63,528 nt of DNA. It comes from Ruminococcus sp. GTDB taxonomy: Bacteria > Bacillota > Clostridia > Oscillospirales > Ruminococcaceae. Numbering within the stretch: the first letter of the stretch is position 1; each line of letters starts with the position of its first letter. The stretch is from assembly GCA_017437285.1 (NCBI GenBank), contig JAFSBM010000212.1, positions 1 through 63,528 of the forward strand. Direction: 5' to 3'. The position numbers and the translations under genes were made by a program. Positions 19,101 to 26,750 of the stretch are shown one piece after another. The notes beneath the pieces are model-generated. The model saw nothing but the letters and a program-made list of their open reading frames with translations, did not search any database and was not told the origin of the DNA.

Positions 19101-19834
19101 CAATCATTTATCACTATACTGTTCAAATCACTTTCACTGAAATCCGAAAATAAAACGGAATGTAATGAAGCATCTTCAATCATAGATTTGATAACTGCAA
19201 AAGGGAATTTAACACAGCTTTTAAGTACTTCCATCTGGGATGCATCTGGAATTTTTATTTGTTCAACTTCAACACGTTCTATAGTATCTATGTTATAATT
19301 TAGCTTTTTTGAAATCATATCAGAAATATATAAAATAAAGTTAATTAGCTGATGTGCCTTCTTTGTAAACTCTGGATGAAACTCAACACTTCTCAAACAT
19401 AATACATCCAAAAAGCTCTGCAAACAATAAGCTGGCGAATAATTTATGCCTGGAAATATCCAGTAGTTTCCATAATAGCGTACTCTCTCTATAAAAGGGT
19501 TTTCTGCAGGGTCAATCATCTGAGAAATACAGAATTGGTTTAGCCTAGTTATAATTGCACGAAATCTACCACTGCTCATTTTAGCTACACCTGAATATTC
19601 GTTTCTTTCTCTTGAAAGAATTCCTGCAACGAGAACATCAAATAAAATACTTTTGTTCTGATTTTCAATCAGCAAATTCAATGCCGAAAGTCGGGCGATA
19701 AAATCAAAAACATCATATTTGACAATCTCATCAACAATTGTTCTCAGTTTATTTTGATCTTCAGTTGAATTTTTCATTAACGCCATCTGCTTGAATGCAG
19801 AAAAGGCATCTTCATAATCAGAAAAGCTGTCCAT
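16157..19834 (-). CDS. Large 1225-residue protein with C-terminal PD-(D/E)xK nuclease signature
   Basis: I do not recognise the family as a whole. The first ~1050 residues show no nucleotide-binding P-loop, no clear membrane segment and no repeats, only a long mixed helical/strand region. The last 150 residues look like a restriction-endonuclease fold: GDIDVFYI (Asp1112, Asp1114), then VGEVKD with Glu1129 and Lys1131, preceded by an ESIDGLIVREK strand. AAGGAGGGA precedes the ATG. It is a single gene, markedly more AT-rich than the redox genes on its left, flanked by a terminator and a mobile block, and in the same window as RADAR, Thoeris and AbiE. A stand-alone defence nuclease is a reasonable guess and no more. 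Confidence 0.6.
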   Translation of the reverse strand: MDSFSDYEDAFSAFKQMALMKNSTEDQNKLRTIVDEIVKYDVFDFIARLSALNLLIENQNKSILFDVLVAGILSRERNEYSGVAKMSSGRFRAIITRLNQFCISQMIDPAENPFIERVRYYGNYWIFPGINYSPAYCLQSFLDVLCLRSVEFHPEFTKKAHQLINFILYISDMISKKLNYNIDTIERVEVEQIKIPDASQMEVLKSCVKFPFAVIKSMIEDASLHSVLFSDFSESDLNSIVINDCQNFFAHPFLKANDDTVVILNPSILVSFLIHQLVVLSEYYGIKKQWIDEYNNEVWKKCQESLKKLGHLKIKESEYAIELINDECRKEKILSVGNDRLLFVHFVCDSGEDYCDNSLFGSARQKNDDLTTYTRMQYFTSQLPLASKDNTYQIVILNSFGRRIYSDACADEIERTISLSPFELQCISINENKRNNFIPKYIDAKQNAFSFFPPMLASELNYIALYTDYDYSFYFSDEYSSNNTFMYCGIGDSLDYVIKAIKAEDRHLIEWHDNIHLAEIELSDPLRKIYTKISKHREIPECVVKFEKINIWITCEQIRCREEAEIYFALSDAISYWLAECKQVINSMEFCDTTLCIRIKMTPPFSDYFGLPEENDSIENYLKYEHSDMNIELICSAKAYCLLGGETNSIERDMIFSLIQEIEKQSLQCADWRSIENVFSDPIKKKFYKIDADKSPHLLPINRNSPVISAEEENKLLDEIGRHFLNLPEYDYGIVPDNQRASLANKVVGYLYSLLQAEVASIKSEGVYETVCLDLETVMFCIMRTHSRYAYDMACYPEHADQLFIQYNETNKASVALKFLAEYIAAVPPSGEKVLGLIQYERILAICSLIVDWAYRNDLFYYHIFSTPITFLKSGRIGMKRDESNYLLSINVSARTSKLHHLSNHMLEMYSPISLLSEYDETLDEAFLDEYGYSFQCFLQCIFALSSIGDEIKGEVKRKSRSVVENEIVKRTSISYEKVTKILDQISLSQRSDFLTPPKPYSKLDVYPWRFNRELSFTRRPIIQYGTDLIWGNRQLHHMWRYTLDLIVEGKFKARKDKLKNLIGKLSDKRGNEFNSLVARKLESIDGLIVREKLSKINGKKILDSDGNVLGDIDVFYIVPEKYKIVVGEVKDFSFAKNPYEMDQEYKRIFVDGDHPCYMTKHKRRAKWVKEHIDDVIAHFALQSGDWSVTEVMFTSEAIVSNAFYHQNERIITYTEIDEHKVKNV

Positions 19835-20018
19835 CCAAACAACTCCCTCCTTCTAATATCACTTATTATAAGTATACCACCTTATTCATCACATTGCAAC
19901 GAAGAACATATTTTCTCGCCATGCTATTCGAATGGTTCTATTTATGTATCAGTTACAGATCGCAGCAAAAGAAATCTGTAACCATAATTTAAAGTGTCGC
20001 AATGAAGCATTCACCATC

Positions 20019-20378
20019 TTATTTCCTGTTGAGAATCTCCCTCAACATCCCATCCACTATCTTCACCACAAGATAGTCATACAACTCCTCCGCAGAAGAG
20101 ATGAGATACGCCTCAATTTCGCCATTCGCCGGAATCCCAAAGAACAGCTCACCGTTCTCGTCACGCTTATAAAGAAAATCACGGATGATGCCGTACTCGT
20201 CCACCATTGTGATTTCCAGCATTGTGATCAGATCCTTCTGATAATCACAGCCATTGAACAGCTCGGTTTTCTTCTCATCGGTAAGCTCCGGATGAGCTGC
20301 GCAGAATTTTCTTGTTTCTGAAATTGCACTTGAAATTGTTGTAATCATGCTCACAAATGTTGTCTTTGAAATCATCAT
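20019..20378 (-). CDS. Hypothetical protein of a mobile element
   Basis: A 119-residue acidic soluble protein with no motif I know. GGAGGTAGTGAT precedes the ATG pair at 20378. It is the last gene of a tightly packed minus-strand set (amidoligase, cyclotransferase, three small proteins). The 180 bp after it carry a 9-bp hairpin (GTTACAGAT with ATCTGTAAC) that may end the operon. Confidence 0.6.
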   Translation of the reverse strand: MMISKTTFVSMITTISSAISETRKFCAAHPELTDEKKTELFNGCDYQKDLITMLEITMVDEYGIIRDFLYKRDENGELFFGIPANGEIEAYLISSAEELYDYLVVKIVDGMLREILNRK

Positions 20379-20402
20379 ATCACTACCTCCATCGCAGTCA
20401 GT

Positions 20403-20642
20403 TTACACCATGTTCATACCCTCATCAAGTTCTTCATCCATTTCTTCAGCAGAGCAGATTTCCACATATTCTCCAAGAATGTTCAAAGCCTCCGAATAAC
20501 TTCCGGAGGCTGTCACTCTGCTCTGCATTTCCTGTGCTTGTTCTCTCATGTCGTTTTCACGGAGCGTCCTGCTTGCTATCCCAAGCAAGCAGAAGATATT
20601 GCCGTCTGACCCGATAAGCGGACATTTTGGTTTCTCACTCAT
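20403..20642 (-). CDS. Small acidic hypothetical protein
   Basis: A 79-residue protein beginning MSEKPKCPLIGSDGNIFCLLG and ending in an acidic helix (EEMDEELDEGM). It overlaps the preceding gene by 8 bp in another frame and has GAGGAG upstream, so it looks translated. I recall such short LIGSDGN-starting proteins in conjugative or phage elements of gut Firmicutes; function unknown. Confidence 0.6.
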   Translation of the reverse strand: MSEKPKCPLIGSDGNIFCLLGIASRTLRENDMREQAQEMQSRVTASGSYSEALNILGEYVEICSAEEMDEELDEGMNMV

Positions 20643-20904
20643 TGCTGTAATACTCCTCCATCATCCTGCAATATTCCTTTTCCTCGCATTCGATATAGTC
20701 CTTGACAAGCTGTTCAGCTTCGTGAATATCGTTTGCGAGAATCTCATAGCCGACAGCAATAGAAAAAGTGTCAATCTCCACCTTTTCCGCATCGCTGTCG
20801 AATACCTCCACAGTAAATCCCTCACACTGCACCTCTCTGCCGTCCTTATCAGTTCTGGTCAGCGTCGCAGGTGTCATCTTCACATAAAATCCTTTGTACA
20901 GCAT
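20635..20904 (-). CDS. Small hypothetical protein (DpnD/PcfM-like size)
   Basis: An 89-residue protein with two parts: a beta-rich N-terminal half (GFYVKMTPATLTRTD) and an acidic C-terminal helix. It sits 4 bp after the cyclotransferase gene. No catalytic motif seen. Its packing suggests it belongs to the same operon as the amidoligase. Confidence 0.6.
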   Translation of the reverse strand: MLYKGFYVKMTPATLTRTDKDGREVQCEGFTVEVFDSDAEKVEIDTFSIAVGYEILANDIHEAEQLVKDYIECEEKEYCRMMEEYYSNE

Positions 20905-20908
20905 ATTA

Positions 20909-21412
20909 TCACTCCATTCTCAACTGCATATCGTCTGTTTCTTCCATATCTTCCTCAATATCCTCATCTTCCTGAGCCTGCCCTTGAACATACTGCACCG
21001 CACGTTCAAGGGCTGCTCTCAGATATGAGGTGTCCATACCGTTGGCTTCATAACCCTGCTTGATGCCGTTGTAGTACACCGGACTCGGCGGAGCAATTTC
21101 ACCGCAATTCATGAGATACGCCATACCTTCACGGATTTTGCCGTCAACTTCTACTTCAAAAAGTTCCTTGCGGTACATCCGAGGGAATCCCTCGTAACGA
21201 TCAAGGCTGAGTTCATCTCTCTGGTCAATCTCCCAGAGCAGAACAGGAACCTCTGCACCTTCCTTCGGAACAATGGTTGCCACACCTCTGAATTCCAGTT
21301 CGTAATCCGGAATCATTCTTGTTCCCACAACCTTGGAGTTGGGACAACGATATGCCATCTGCTCCAGATTGATGTTACTGCCATAGGCAATATATAAGCG
21401 TTTGTATTTCAT
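20909..21412 (-). CDS. Gamma-glutamylcyclotransferase (AIG2-like)
   Basis: A 167-residue GGCT-fold enzyme that should release 5-oxoproline from gamma-glutamyl amines or peptides. The family signature LYIAYGSNINLEQMAYRCP opens the protein, followed by the catalytic-Glu region DRYEGFPRMYRKE. The last 40 residues are an acidic tail. It lies 18 bp after the amidoligase gene. Amidoligases with AIG2-like cyclotransferases are a described pairing: one makes gamma-glutamyl-type bonds and the other removes them. Confidence 0.85.
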   Translation of the reverse strand: MKYKRLYIAYGSNINLEQMAYRCPNSKVVGTRMIPDYELEFRGVATIVPKEGAEVPVLLWEIDQRDELSLDRYEGFPRMYRKELFEVEVDGKIREGMAYLMNCGEIAPPSPVYYNGIKQGYEANGMDTSYLRAALERAVQYVQGQAQEDEDIEEDMEETDDMQLRME

Positions 21413-21430
21413 AGTGATCTGTCCTTTCCT

Positions 21431-22522
21431 TTACATTGACATTGCCATGCCTTCATCTTCGGTTTCTTCAAAATCGTCACAATCGCTCACAGCGGCCTCC
21501 AAGTTTTCATCGGGTGTTTCCCCGACTTCCTGCCTGTCATCGCACACGGTGGCAACACGCTGCTCACGGGCGGCAATTCGTTCTTGCTTCAGCCTTTCCC
21601 GCTGTGCGATTGCATCTTCGGGATGCCTCCACGCAATATTGCCGCTGAGATGCTTGAGCAAGTGCTTTCGGCAATTCTTGAATTCGTCACCAATAAGTCC
21701 CAGATTCAGAAGCCACACTCGGAAGCTGTACCGCATATTATCACTGTGTGACACGCTCGGTGAGCAGTACTTCTTGGTCATTGCTGCATTGCTGATCGCA
21801 AGGGCAAGTACAATCTGCGCCCTGACCTCACCTGCGTGGAGCGAGGCATTACAGCAACGAATCTCATAATGCCCATGCTGAAAGAAACTGTGTAAATTAA
21901 GCGCTTTGTACCGAGATCCTGAGTAGTGAATGTATTGCTCGTTCATATTTCCTCGATACCATAGTTCCTTGATTTTCTCCATTGTTTTCGGCTTTTTCCG
22001 ATTCAGTTCCTCGACAAACCGCTTGTCTACTTTTGCACAGTATCCTTCTCTTGCGGAAGATACTTGCAATGCGTCCCACAGGAAATCCTCCTTACTTGCA
22101 AAAATATTTACAAGATTTCGGATCTGCTGCGGTGTATAATCGTCAGCTGAGATGTGTAGGTGCGTTCCGCATCGATATTCAGGACTGCACCGACCTTTTT
22201 CGTGCCGTAAGGCTCGGATGACTTCCTGCAAAAGCGGAATGTCCTCATACCCAAGCACGGGGGAATTCAATTCCACCTTGTATGAATCCGAGGCAGGATT
22301 GCCTTTCGAATCCACACTGATAATACTGCTGTCATAAACGATTGACCAGGTTCTGCCTGCACTGTCCTCGACTGTGTATTTATCATAGCTGCCGCCCACA
22401 TGATTCGGAGAACCGCCGAGCACCTTTGCAATGGCTTTTGCTGCCTGACAGCGAGTGAGTCCTGTCATTTCGATTTCAATGCCAAAATTTCTCTGACGGA
22501 TGCCGTCAAAATTTCCTGCCAA
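21431..22522 (-). CDS. Amidoligase family enzyme
   Basis: A 363-residue COOH-amine ligase of the glutamine-synthetase-like fold. Seen: FGIEIEMTGLTRCQA at the N-terminus (metal-binding Glu), KVELNSPVLGYEDI, RCGTHLHISADDYTP, and YEIRCCNASLHAGEVRAQIVLALAI. The acidic tail resembles that of its neighbour. The start is an unusual TTG at 22522, decided by GGAGGTG 7 bp upstream. These phage- and plasmid-borne enzymes are proposed to make amide bonds on peptides or cell-wall precursors; the substrate here is unknown. Confidence 0.85.
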   Translation of the reverse strand: MAGNFDGIRQRNFGIEIEMTGLTRCQAAKAIAKVLGGSPNHVGGSYDKYTVEDSAGRTWSIVYDSSIISVDSKGNPASDSYKVELNSPVLGYEDIPLLQEVIRALRHEKGRCSPEYRCGTHLHISADDYTPQQIRNLVNIFASKEDFLWDALQVSSAREGYCAKVDKRFVEELNRKKPKTMEKIKELWYRGNMNEQYIHYSGSRYKALNLHSFFQHGHYEIRCCNASLHAGEVRAQIVLALAISNAAMTKKYCSPSVSHSDNMRYSFRVWLLNLGLIGDEFKNCRKHLLKHLSGNIAWRHPEDAIAQRERLKQERIAAREQRVATVCDDRQEVGETPDENLEAAVSDCDDFEETEDEGMAMSM

Positions 22523-22534
22523 ATTAACACCTCC

Positions 22535-22566
22535 AAATGAAAACGGCCTGCGTCTGCAAGCCGTTT
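22535..22566 (-). terminator. Terminator after serine recombinase
   Basis: AAACGGC pairs with GCCGTTT, followed on the minus strand by TTTCATTT. It lies between the recombinase stop and the amidoligase start. Confidence 0.6.
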
Positions 22567-22572
22567 GATTCG

Positions 22573-24192
22573 TTATTTTTCAATCTCTGCCCTGACCTCA
22601 TAGCCGCCCTTGAAGATAATCAGCAGTTCTGTCTTGCTCATCACCTTGACGCACTCGATCAGCTTTCGGATCAATACATCATCAAAGGCTTTCAGCTCGA
22701 ATTTTTCGTTTTCGATCTCTGCAAGTGTACTTTGAATCTGATTCTGCGTTGTGCTGTCCGTATTTGCCTGTGCTTTCAGTGAGAGGAGCTTTTCGCTGAG
22801 CTGTGTTTCTTCCTCATACAGTTTTGCAAACTCACTGTCCAGCTTATCCTCATCGCAGGCACCGCTTGTAATCAGTCCAATCAGATCACTTCGGGCAATA
22901 TCAATTTCCTTGAGCCGTTTTTCGATTGCCTGTATCTCACTCTGCCCAAGTCCTGTAAGCACCGACTCCACATTGTTTTTTAGAATCCTTGCCACATCCT
23001 CACGGCAGTCGTAATACTCATTGATCGCTTTCACAATGGCTCTGTGCAGCGGTTCTTCGTGTATGGTCGGTGAGCTTTTGCAGTATTTACTTCCATGCTC
23101 CAATCGGCTCACACATCGCCACACGGGGCGTTTTTCTCCTGTCTGCGTCCACACGGCTCGTCGGTATGGTGTGCCGCATTCTCCGCAGATGAGCAGTTCT
23201 GTCAGTGCATATTTGCTTGAGTACTTGCCTTGTTCAGTAATACCCTTGCTGGTCGCTTTACGCTTGGATTTTCGCCTTGCAAGCTCCTGCTGCACAAGGT
23301 TGTATGTGATACGGTCAATGATAGGCTCATGGTGGTCGGAAACAAGGTACATGGTGCGTTCTCCGTGGTTCACTGCCTTTTTGTGCGTGATGCAGTCCAC
23401 CGTGTAAGTTTTCTGCAGCAGGACATCTCCCACATATTTTTCGTTATGCAGAATTTTCCGCACCATTCCTGAATTCCATGTAAGATCGCCTGAAACAGTC
23501 GGTCGTTCCTTTGCAATCAGTGCGTCCGCAATTTTCTGTGTGGATAATCCGTCGAGGAACAGCTTGAAGATCAATTTCACCGTTTCCGCTTCATCAGGAA
23601 CAATCTCCGGCTTGGCATCCGCACCCTTACGATAGCCCAGCAGGTTTCGGTACTGAATTCTTGCCTTACCTTCACGGAATGCCATCTGTACGCCGAGTGA
23701 AACATTCTTTGAAATCGACTCACTTTCTGCCTGAGCAAATGAGCCGTACAGGGCAATCATAAATTCCGAGGTCATGGTGAGCGTGTTGATATTCTCTTTT
23801 TCAAATATGACGCCAATGCCAAGATCCTTCAGCTGTCGCACATATTCCAAGCAGTCCACCGTATTTCGTGCGAATCTTGAAATTGACTTTGTGATCACAA
23901 GGTCAATTTTCTTTCGCTTGCACATCCGTATCATGCGATTGAATTCGGTTCGCTTCTTGGTCTGTGTACCGCTGATGCCTTCGTCGGCGAATATACCAGC
24001 AAGTGTCCATTCTTTCTTTTTGTTGATGAGGTCGGTGTAGTAGTCAATCTGCACCTGATAGCTGTTCTGCTGTTCTTCCATTTCAGTCGATACTCGGCAA
24101 TATGCCGCTACTCGTATCTGATGGTGCTGGCTTTGATGTTCAGCCGTCTGCGGTCGTGCAGGAATCACTCTGACATTCGATGCTGTGGTCAT
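22573..24192 (-). CDS. Large serine recombinase
   Basis: A 539-residue recombinase. The resolvase domain has VAAYCRVSTEMEEQ with the catalytic Ser, ADEGISGTQT and DLVITKSISRFARNT; the recombinase domain has MVRKILHNEKYVGDVLLQK; a zinc ribbon CGECGTPYRR...C follows, then a long coiled coil (residues ~430-500). GAGAGGAG is correctly spaced for the ATG at 24192 rather than a GTG 9 bp upstream. It overlaps the shorter recombinase-like gene before it by 53 bp, so they are co-expressed. Confidence 0.88.
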   Translation of the reverse strand: MTTASNVRVIPARPQTAEHQSQHHQIRVAAYCRVSTEMEEQQNSYQVQIDYYTDLINKKKEWTLAGIFADEGISGTQTKKRTEFNRMIRMCKRKKIDLVITKSISRFARNTVDCLEYVRQLKDLGIGVIFEKENINTLTMTSEFMIALYGSFAQAESESISKNVSLGVQMAFREGKARIQYRNLLGYRKGADAKPEIVPDEAETVKLIFKLFLDGLSTQKIADALIAKERPTVSGDLTWNSGMVRKILHNEKYVGDVLLQKTYTVDCITHKKAVNHGERTMYLVSDHHEPIIDRITYNLVQQELARRKSKRKATSKGITEQGKYSSKYALTELLICGECGTPYRRAVWTQTGEKRPVWRCVSRLEHGSKYCKSSPTIHEEPLHRAIVKAINEYYDCREDVARILKNNVESVLTGLGQSEIQAIEKRLKEIDIARSDLIGLITSGACDEDKLDSEFAKLYEEETQLSEKLLSLKAQANTDSTTQNQIQSTLAEIENEKFELKAFDDVLIRKLIECVKVMSKTELLIIFKGGYEVRAEIEK

Positions 24193-25057
24193 GGGGAACA
24201 CTCCTCTCTGTGGTATTTTTGATGATTGTGCCGTTAATGAATTTCACCTCAACGGTACAAAAATGGCTTACCAGAATCTGCGAAACGCAGGACTTCAGTA
24301 AGCCAATATCTAAAGTATTCAATTGTGAACGCTCTGCAAGAAGAAATTTCAGCAGCTCCGTTTTCTGCGGAGCATCACTGTATGTACAGCAGGCATATTT
24401 CATTTCTGCAAGGTGGAGAATTTCTGCCTTTGTTCGGTCATAATCAATCTGATTGCTATCCATCATACGATGGATTTCATTCTGCTGTCTGGTGATTTCA
24501 CTGTTGGGATTATAGCTGCTGACCTCACCGCCGGATTCCAGCAGACTTAGGTTTGCAATTACAGCATTCAACACATTCAGAACCACACCGATGAGCATCT
24601 GGTCTGTCATGCGGTATTCGAATCTGTAGCAGCCCTCATTTCTGCAGTCCCACTTCTCACTTCGGCTACATCCGCCCATTCGGGAGAGTCTGTGTCCGCA
24701 TTCCTTGCAGACGGTCAGCTTTCGGATTTCCTGCAAGTCCTCGGAGATCATGCAGAGAGATTTTGCCTTGCAGAGCTTCTTCTCGTTGGCTGCACGGAAG
24801 GTTTGCTCGTCAATGAGCTGTGGGTACTTGTCCGTACCCAGATATTTCTCATTTTCAAGAATCCGCTTCACCATGTGCTTGTTCCATACCGCACCGTCAC
24901 TGTAAGGAACATCCATCTGTTTTGCAATCTCCAGCAGGCTTTTGCCTATGAGATATTCGCTGAATATTGTAATAACCGCTAATACCTCTTGGGGATTGGC
25001 TGTAATTTCACCGTTCTGCATCATATATCCGAATGGGATTGTTCGGTTTCTTGCCAT
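24140..25057 (-). CDS. Recombinase-domain protein lacking the catalytic resolvase domain
   Basis: A 305-residue protein. It begins at a point equivalent to the recombinase domain (RTIPFGYMMQNGEITANP), has MVKRILENEKYLGTDKYP and a zinc ribbon (CKECGHRLSRMGGC...C), then a helical tail. There is no N-terminal resolvase domain and so no catalytic serine. The ATG at 25057 has GGGGGAG upstream, so the short form looks natural and not a decay product. It may be an accessory or directionality subunit for the overlapping full recombinase. Confidence 0.75.
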   Translation of the reverse strand: MARNRTIPFGYMMQNGEITANPQEVLAVITIFSEYLIGKSLLEIAKQMDVPYSDGAVWNKHMVKRILENEKYLGTDKYPQLIDEQTFRAANEKKLCKAKSLCMISEDLQEIRKLTVCKECGHRLSRMGGCSRSEKWDCRNEGCYRFEYRMTDQMLIGVVLNVLNAVIANLSLLESGGEVSSYNPNSEITRQQNEIHRMMDSNQIDYDRTKAEILHLAEMKYACCTYSDAPQKTELLKFLLAERSQLNTLDIGLLKSCVSQILVSHFCTVEVKFINGTIIKNTTERSVPHDHSIECQSDSCTTADG

Positions 25058-25121
25058 ATTCTTCTCCCCCTTTAGCTTACAATCATACCACAACTTTCTG
25101 CGGAAATCCAGTCAGCAATGG

Positions 25122-25158
25122 CAATAAAAAGCACTTGTGATTTTTGGTCACAAGTGCT
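25122..25158 (-). terminator. abiE operon terminator
   Basis: An 11-bp perfect stem (AGCACTTGTGA with TCACAAGTGCT) is followed on the minus strand by TTTTATTG, 10 bp past the abiEii stop. Confidence 0.9.
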
Positions 25159-25167
25159 ATATCCAAT

Positions 25168-26073
25168 TCAATTAAATAATCCTGACTGCAGGATGTTTTC
25201 TAATGTTGCAATTGCCTGCTGATATGAGACATCCTCGAATAACAACGGCTTAGTTATTTGCTCATAGTCATCCTCATAAACTTTATCCGATATAATCTGA
25301 CGAAGAACATCGCCAGCCTTAACACCGTCCTGAACTGAAAGGCTCATCTTGTGGGGCTTTCGTTCTTCTGCTACTGAAACAGCCAATTCTTTCAGCGATT
25401 CATTTACCTCTACAATCCCTGACAGCTTATAGATATCATAAATATGTCTGGAATGTTCAGCGGTAGTTCCCAGCAGATAATAATCCGCTAACGCATAAAT
25501 CTTATCAATCATTGTACGTTCCGCAGTCTGAACATTCAGTTCAAAAGGATGCAAGTCATATTGATTGACATACTCATCAAATCCATTCTGCGTAAGAAAC
25601 TGATATATCAAGCTATCCGCTTTCATTTTTCGTGTCGGATATGCCCTTTGATAGATTGCAGTTTCTACAATCAGCTGTTCTTTCAGATAATCCGCAGATA
25701 CTGATGACGGATAATCAATCATATATCGGTTATATTCCCTGCGGCTGCGGACATCTTCGGGATTTGTCAACTGGAACTCCAGTTCTTCTATCACCTGTAT
25801 GATTGCACTTTTCATGCGCTTTCTCTGGCTTTCAGACGGCTTTTTGTCCGCCTGCAAATTCAAATCAATATCCTCGGAAAATCTCTGTATGACATGATAG
25901 CATTTAGAAAGCGACGTTCCGCCCTTAAACACAATCTCCGGCATAACCTCTGTAAGTCTTTTCAGAAATAGCGTTACATAATAATCCTTCTCAACAATTT
26001 CAGCTTTTACGCCAAGATAGGAAGAAGTACGCAGAATCATCTGCTCAAACATCTGTTTATCATGATGTAACAT
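25168..26073 (-). CDS. abiEii: AbiEii nucleotidyltransferase toxin
   Basis: A 301-residue member of the AbiEii/AbiGii family, the toxin of type IV abortive-infection AbiE systems. The nucleotidyltransferase signature is FKGGTSLSKCYHVIQRFSEDIDLNL (Gly-Gly-x-Ser, then Asp-x-Asp), with further conserved segments around residues 170-215. Family toxins transfer nucleotides to tRNA or similar acceptors and arrest growth upon phage infection. It overlaps the antitoxin gene by 14 bp, a normal arrangement. Confidence 0.9.
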   Translation of the reverse strand: MLHHDKQMFEQMILRTSSYLGVKAEIVEKDYYVTLFLKRLTEVMPEIVFKGGTSLSKCYHVIQRFSEDIDLNLQADKKPSESQRKRMKSAIIQVIEELEFQLTNPEDVRSRREYNRYMIDYPSSVSADYLKEQLIVETAIYQRAYPTRKMKADSLIYQFLTQNGFDEYVNQYDLHPFELNVQTAERTMIDKIYALADYYLLGTTAEHSRHIYDIYKLSGIVEVNESLKELAVSVAEERKPHKMSLSVQDGVKAGDVLRQIISDKVYEDDYEQITKPLLFEDVSYQQAIATLENILQSGLFN

Positions 26074-26677
26074 AGTATATCACACCGCTTTCTACTAGAT
26101 TTCTCATTACACGATCCGGAAAGAAAGGTGCATATTCCGTCACAAGCTGTCTTGTAATATTCATTTTCTGCATCCAATCCCTTAGTATCTCTTTTCTTTC
26201 CTCATCAAAATATCCAGCCGCTGCACTGTTCATCATTTCAAGAAATTGCAGTACCGAACTATTCTGATTCGTAATCTTTACTCGTGCCTTTCTGAGAATT
26301 ACTTCCTGAGATCCTACCTTAACTCTGCGAAGCTTGGAGTTCTCGTTATTCGTTTGAATTTCCGGAACATTTGACATCTGCGTAGAAAGTCCGATGCGCT
26401 GAAACGCTGTGATTCCGGTATAAAAACCGATTCGTTCTCCGTTTTCGGTCAGATATTTCCGTTCGATCACCTTGTTGGGATTCAGCACACTATTCCCAAA
26501 CGGTGTTGTTTGTGGGATATAATAGATTCCTCTTTCATAGCGTATGAGCTGACCGGTTTCACAAAGTCTTGTAAGCTCTTTGGCAATCCATATTTTAGAA
26601 TACTCTTTATATTGAATATCCGAAGTAAAAATCGGCTCGTTATATCCAAACGTTTCAATCAGATACTGATACAACAT
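26060..26677 (-). CDS. abiEi: AbiEi antitoxin / transcriptional repressor
   Basis: A 205-residue protein with an N-terminal winged helix (residues ~1-65, TSDIQYKEYSKIWIAKELTRLC, then GIYYIPQTTPFG) and a C-terminal AbiEi-type domain. These antitoxins neutralise AbiEii indirectly and repress their own promoter. The start at 26677 has GGGAGGTG upstream. A consensus promoter lies directly in front, and the promoter-to-start distance is short enough for autorepression. Confidence 0.87.
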   Translation of the reverse strand: MLYQYLIETFGYNEPIFTSDIQYKEYSKIWIAKELTRLCETGQLIRYERGIYYIPQTTPFGNSVLNPNKVIERKYLTENGERIGFYTGITAFQRIGLSTQMSNVPEIQTNNENSKLRRVKVGSQEVILRKARVKITNQNSSVLQFLEMMNSAAAGYFDEERKEILRDWMQKMNITRQLVTEYAPFFPDRVMRNLVESGVIYYVTS

Positions 26678-26697
26678 ACACAGCACCTCCCACTTGT

Positions 26698-26726
26698 ATT
26701 ATACTACAAATGACCTTGTTTGTCAA
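26698..26726 (-). promoter_or_regulatory. Consensus promoter of abiE
   Basis: On the minus strand TTGACA (26721-26726), 17 bp, TATAAT (26698-26703): a full consensus match. The ATG follows about 20 bp after the -10, giving a very short leader. Such a strong promoter fits a gene pair that must be held down by autorepression. Confidence 0.85.
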
Positions 26727-26750
26727 TATAAATATACTCTTTTCCAATTT

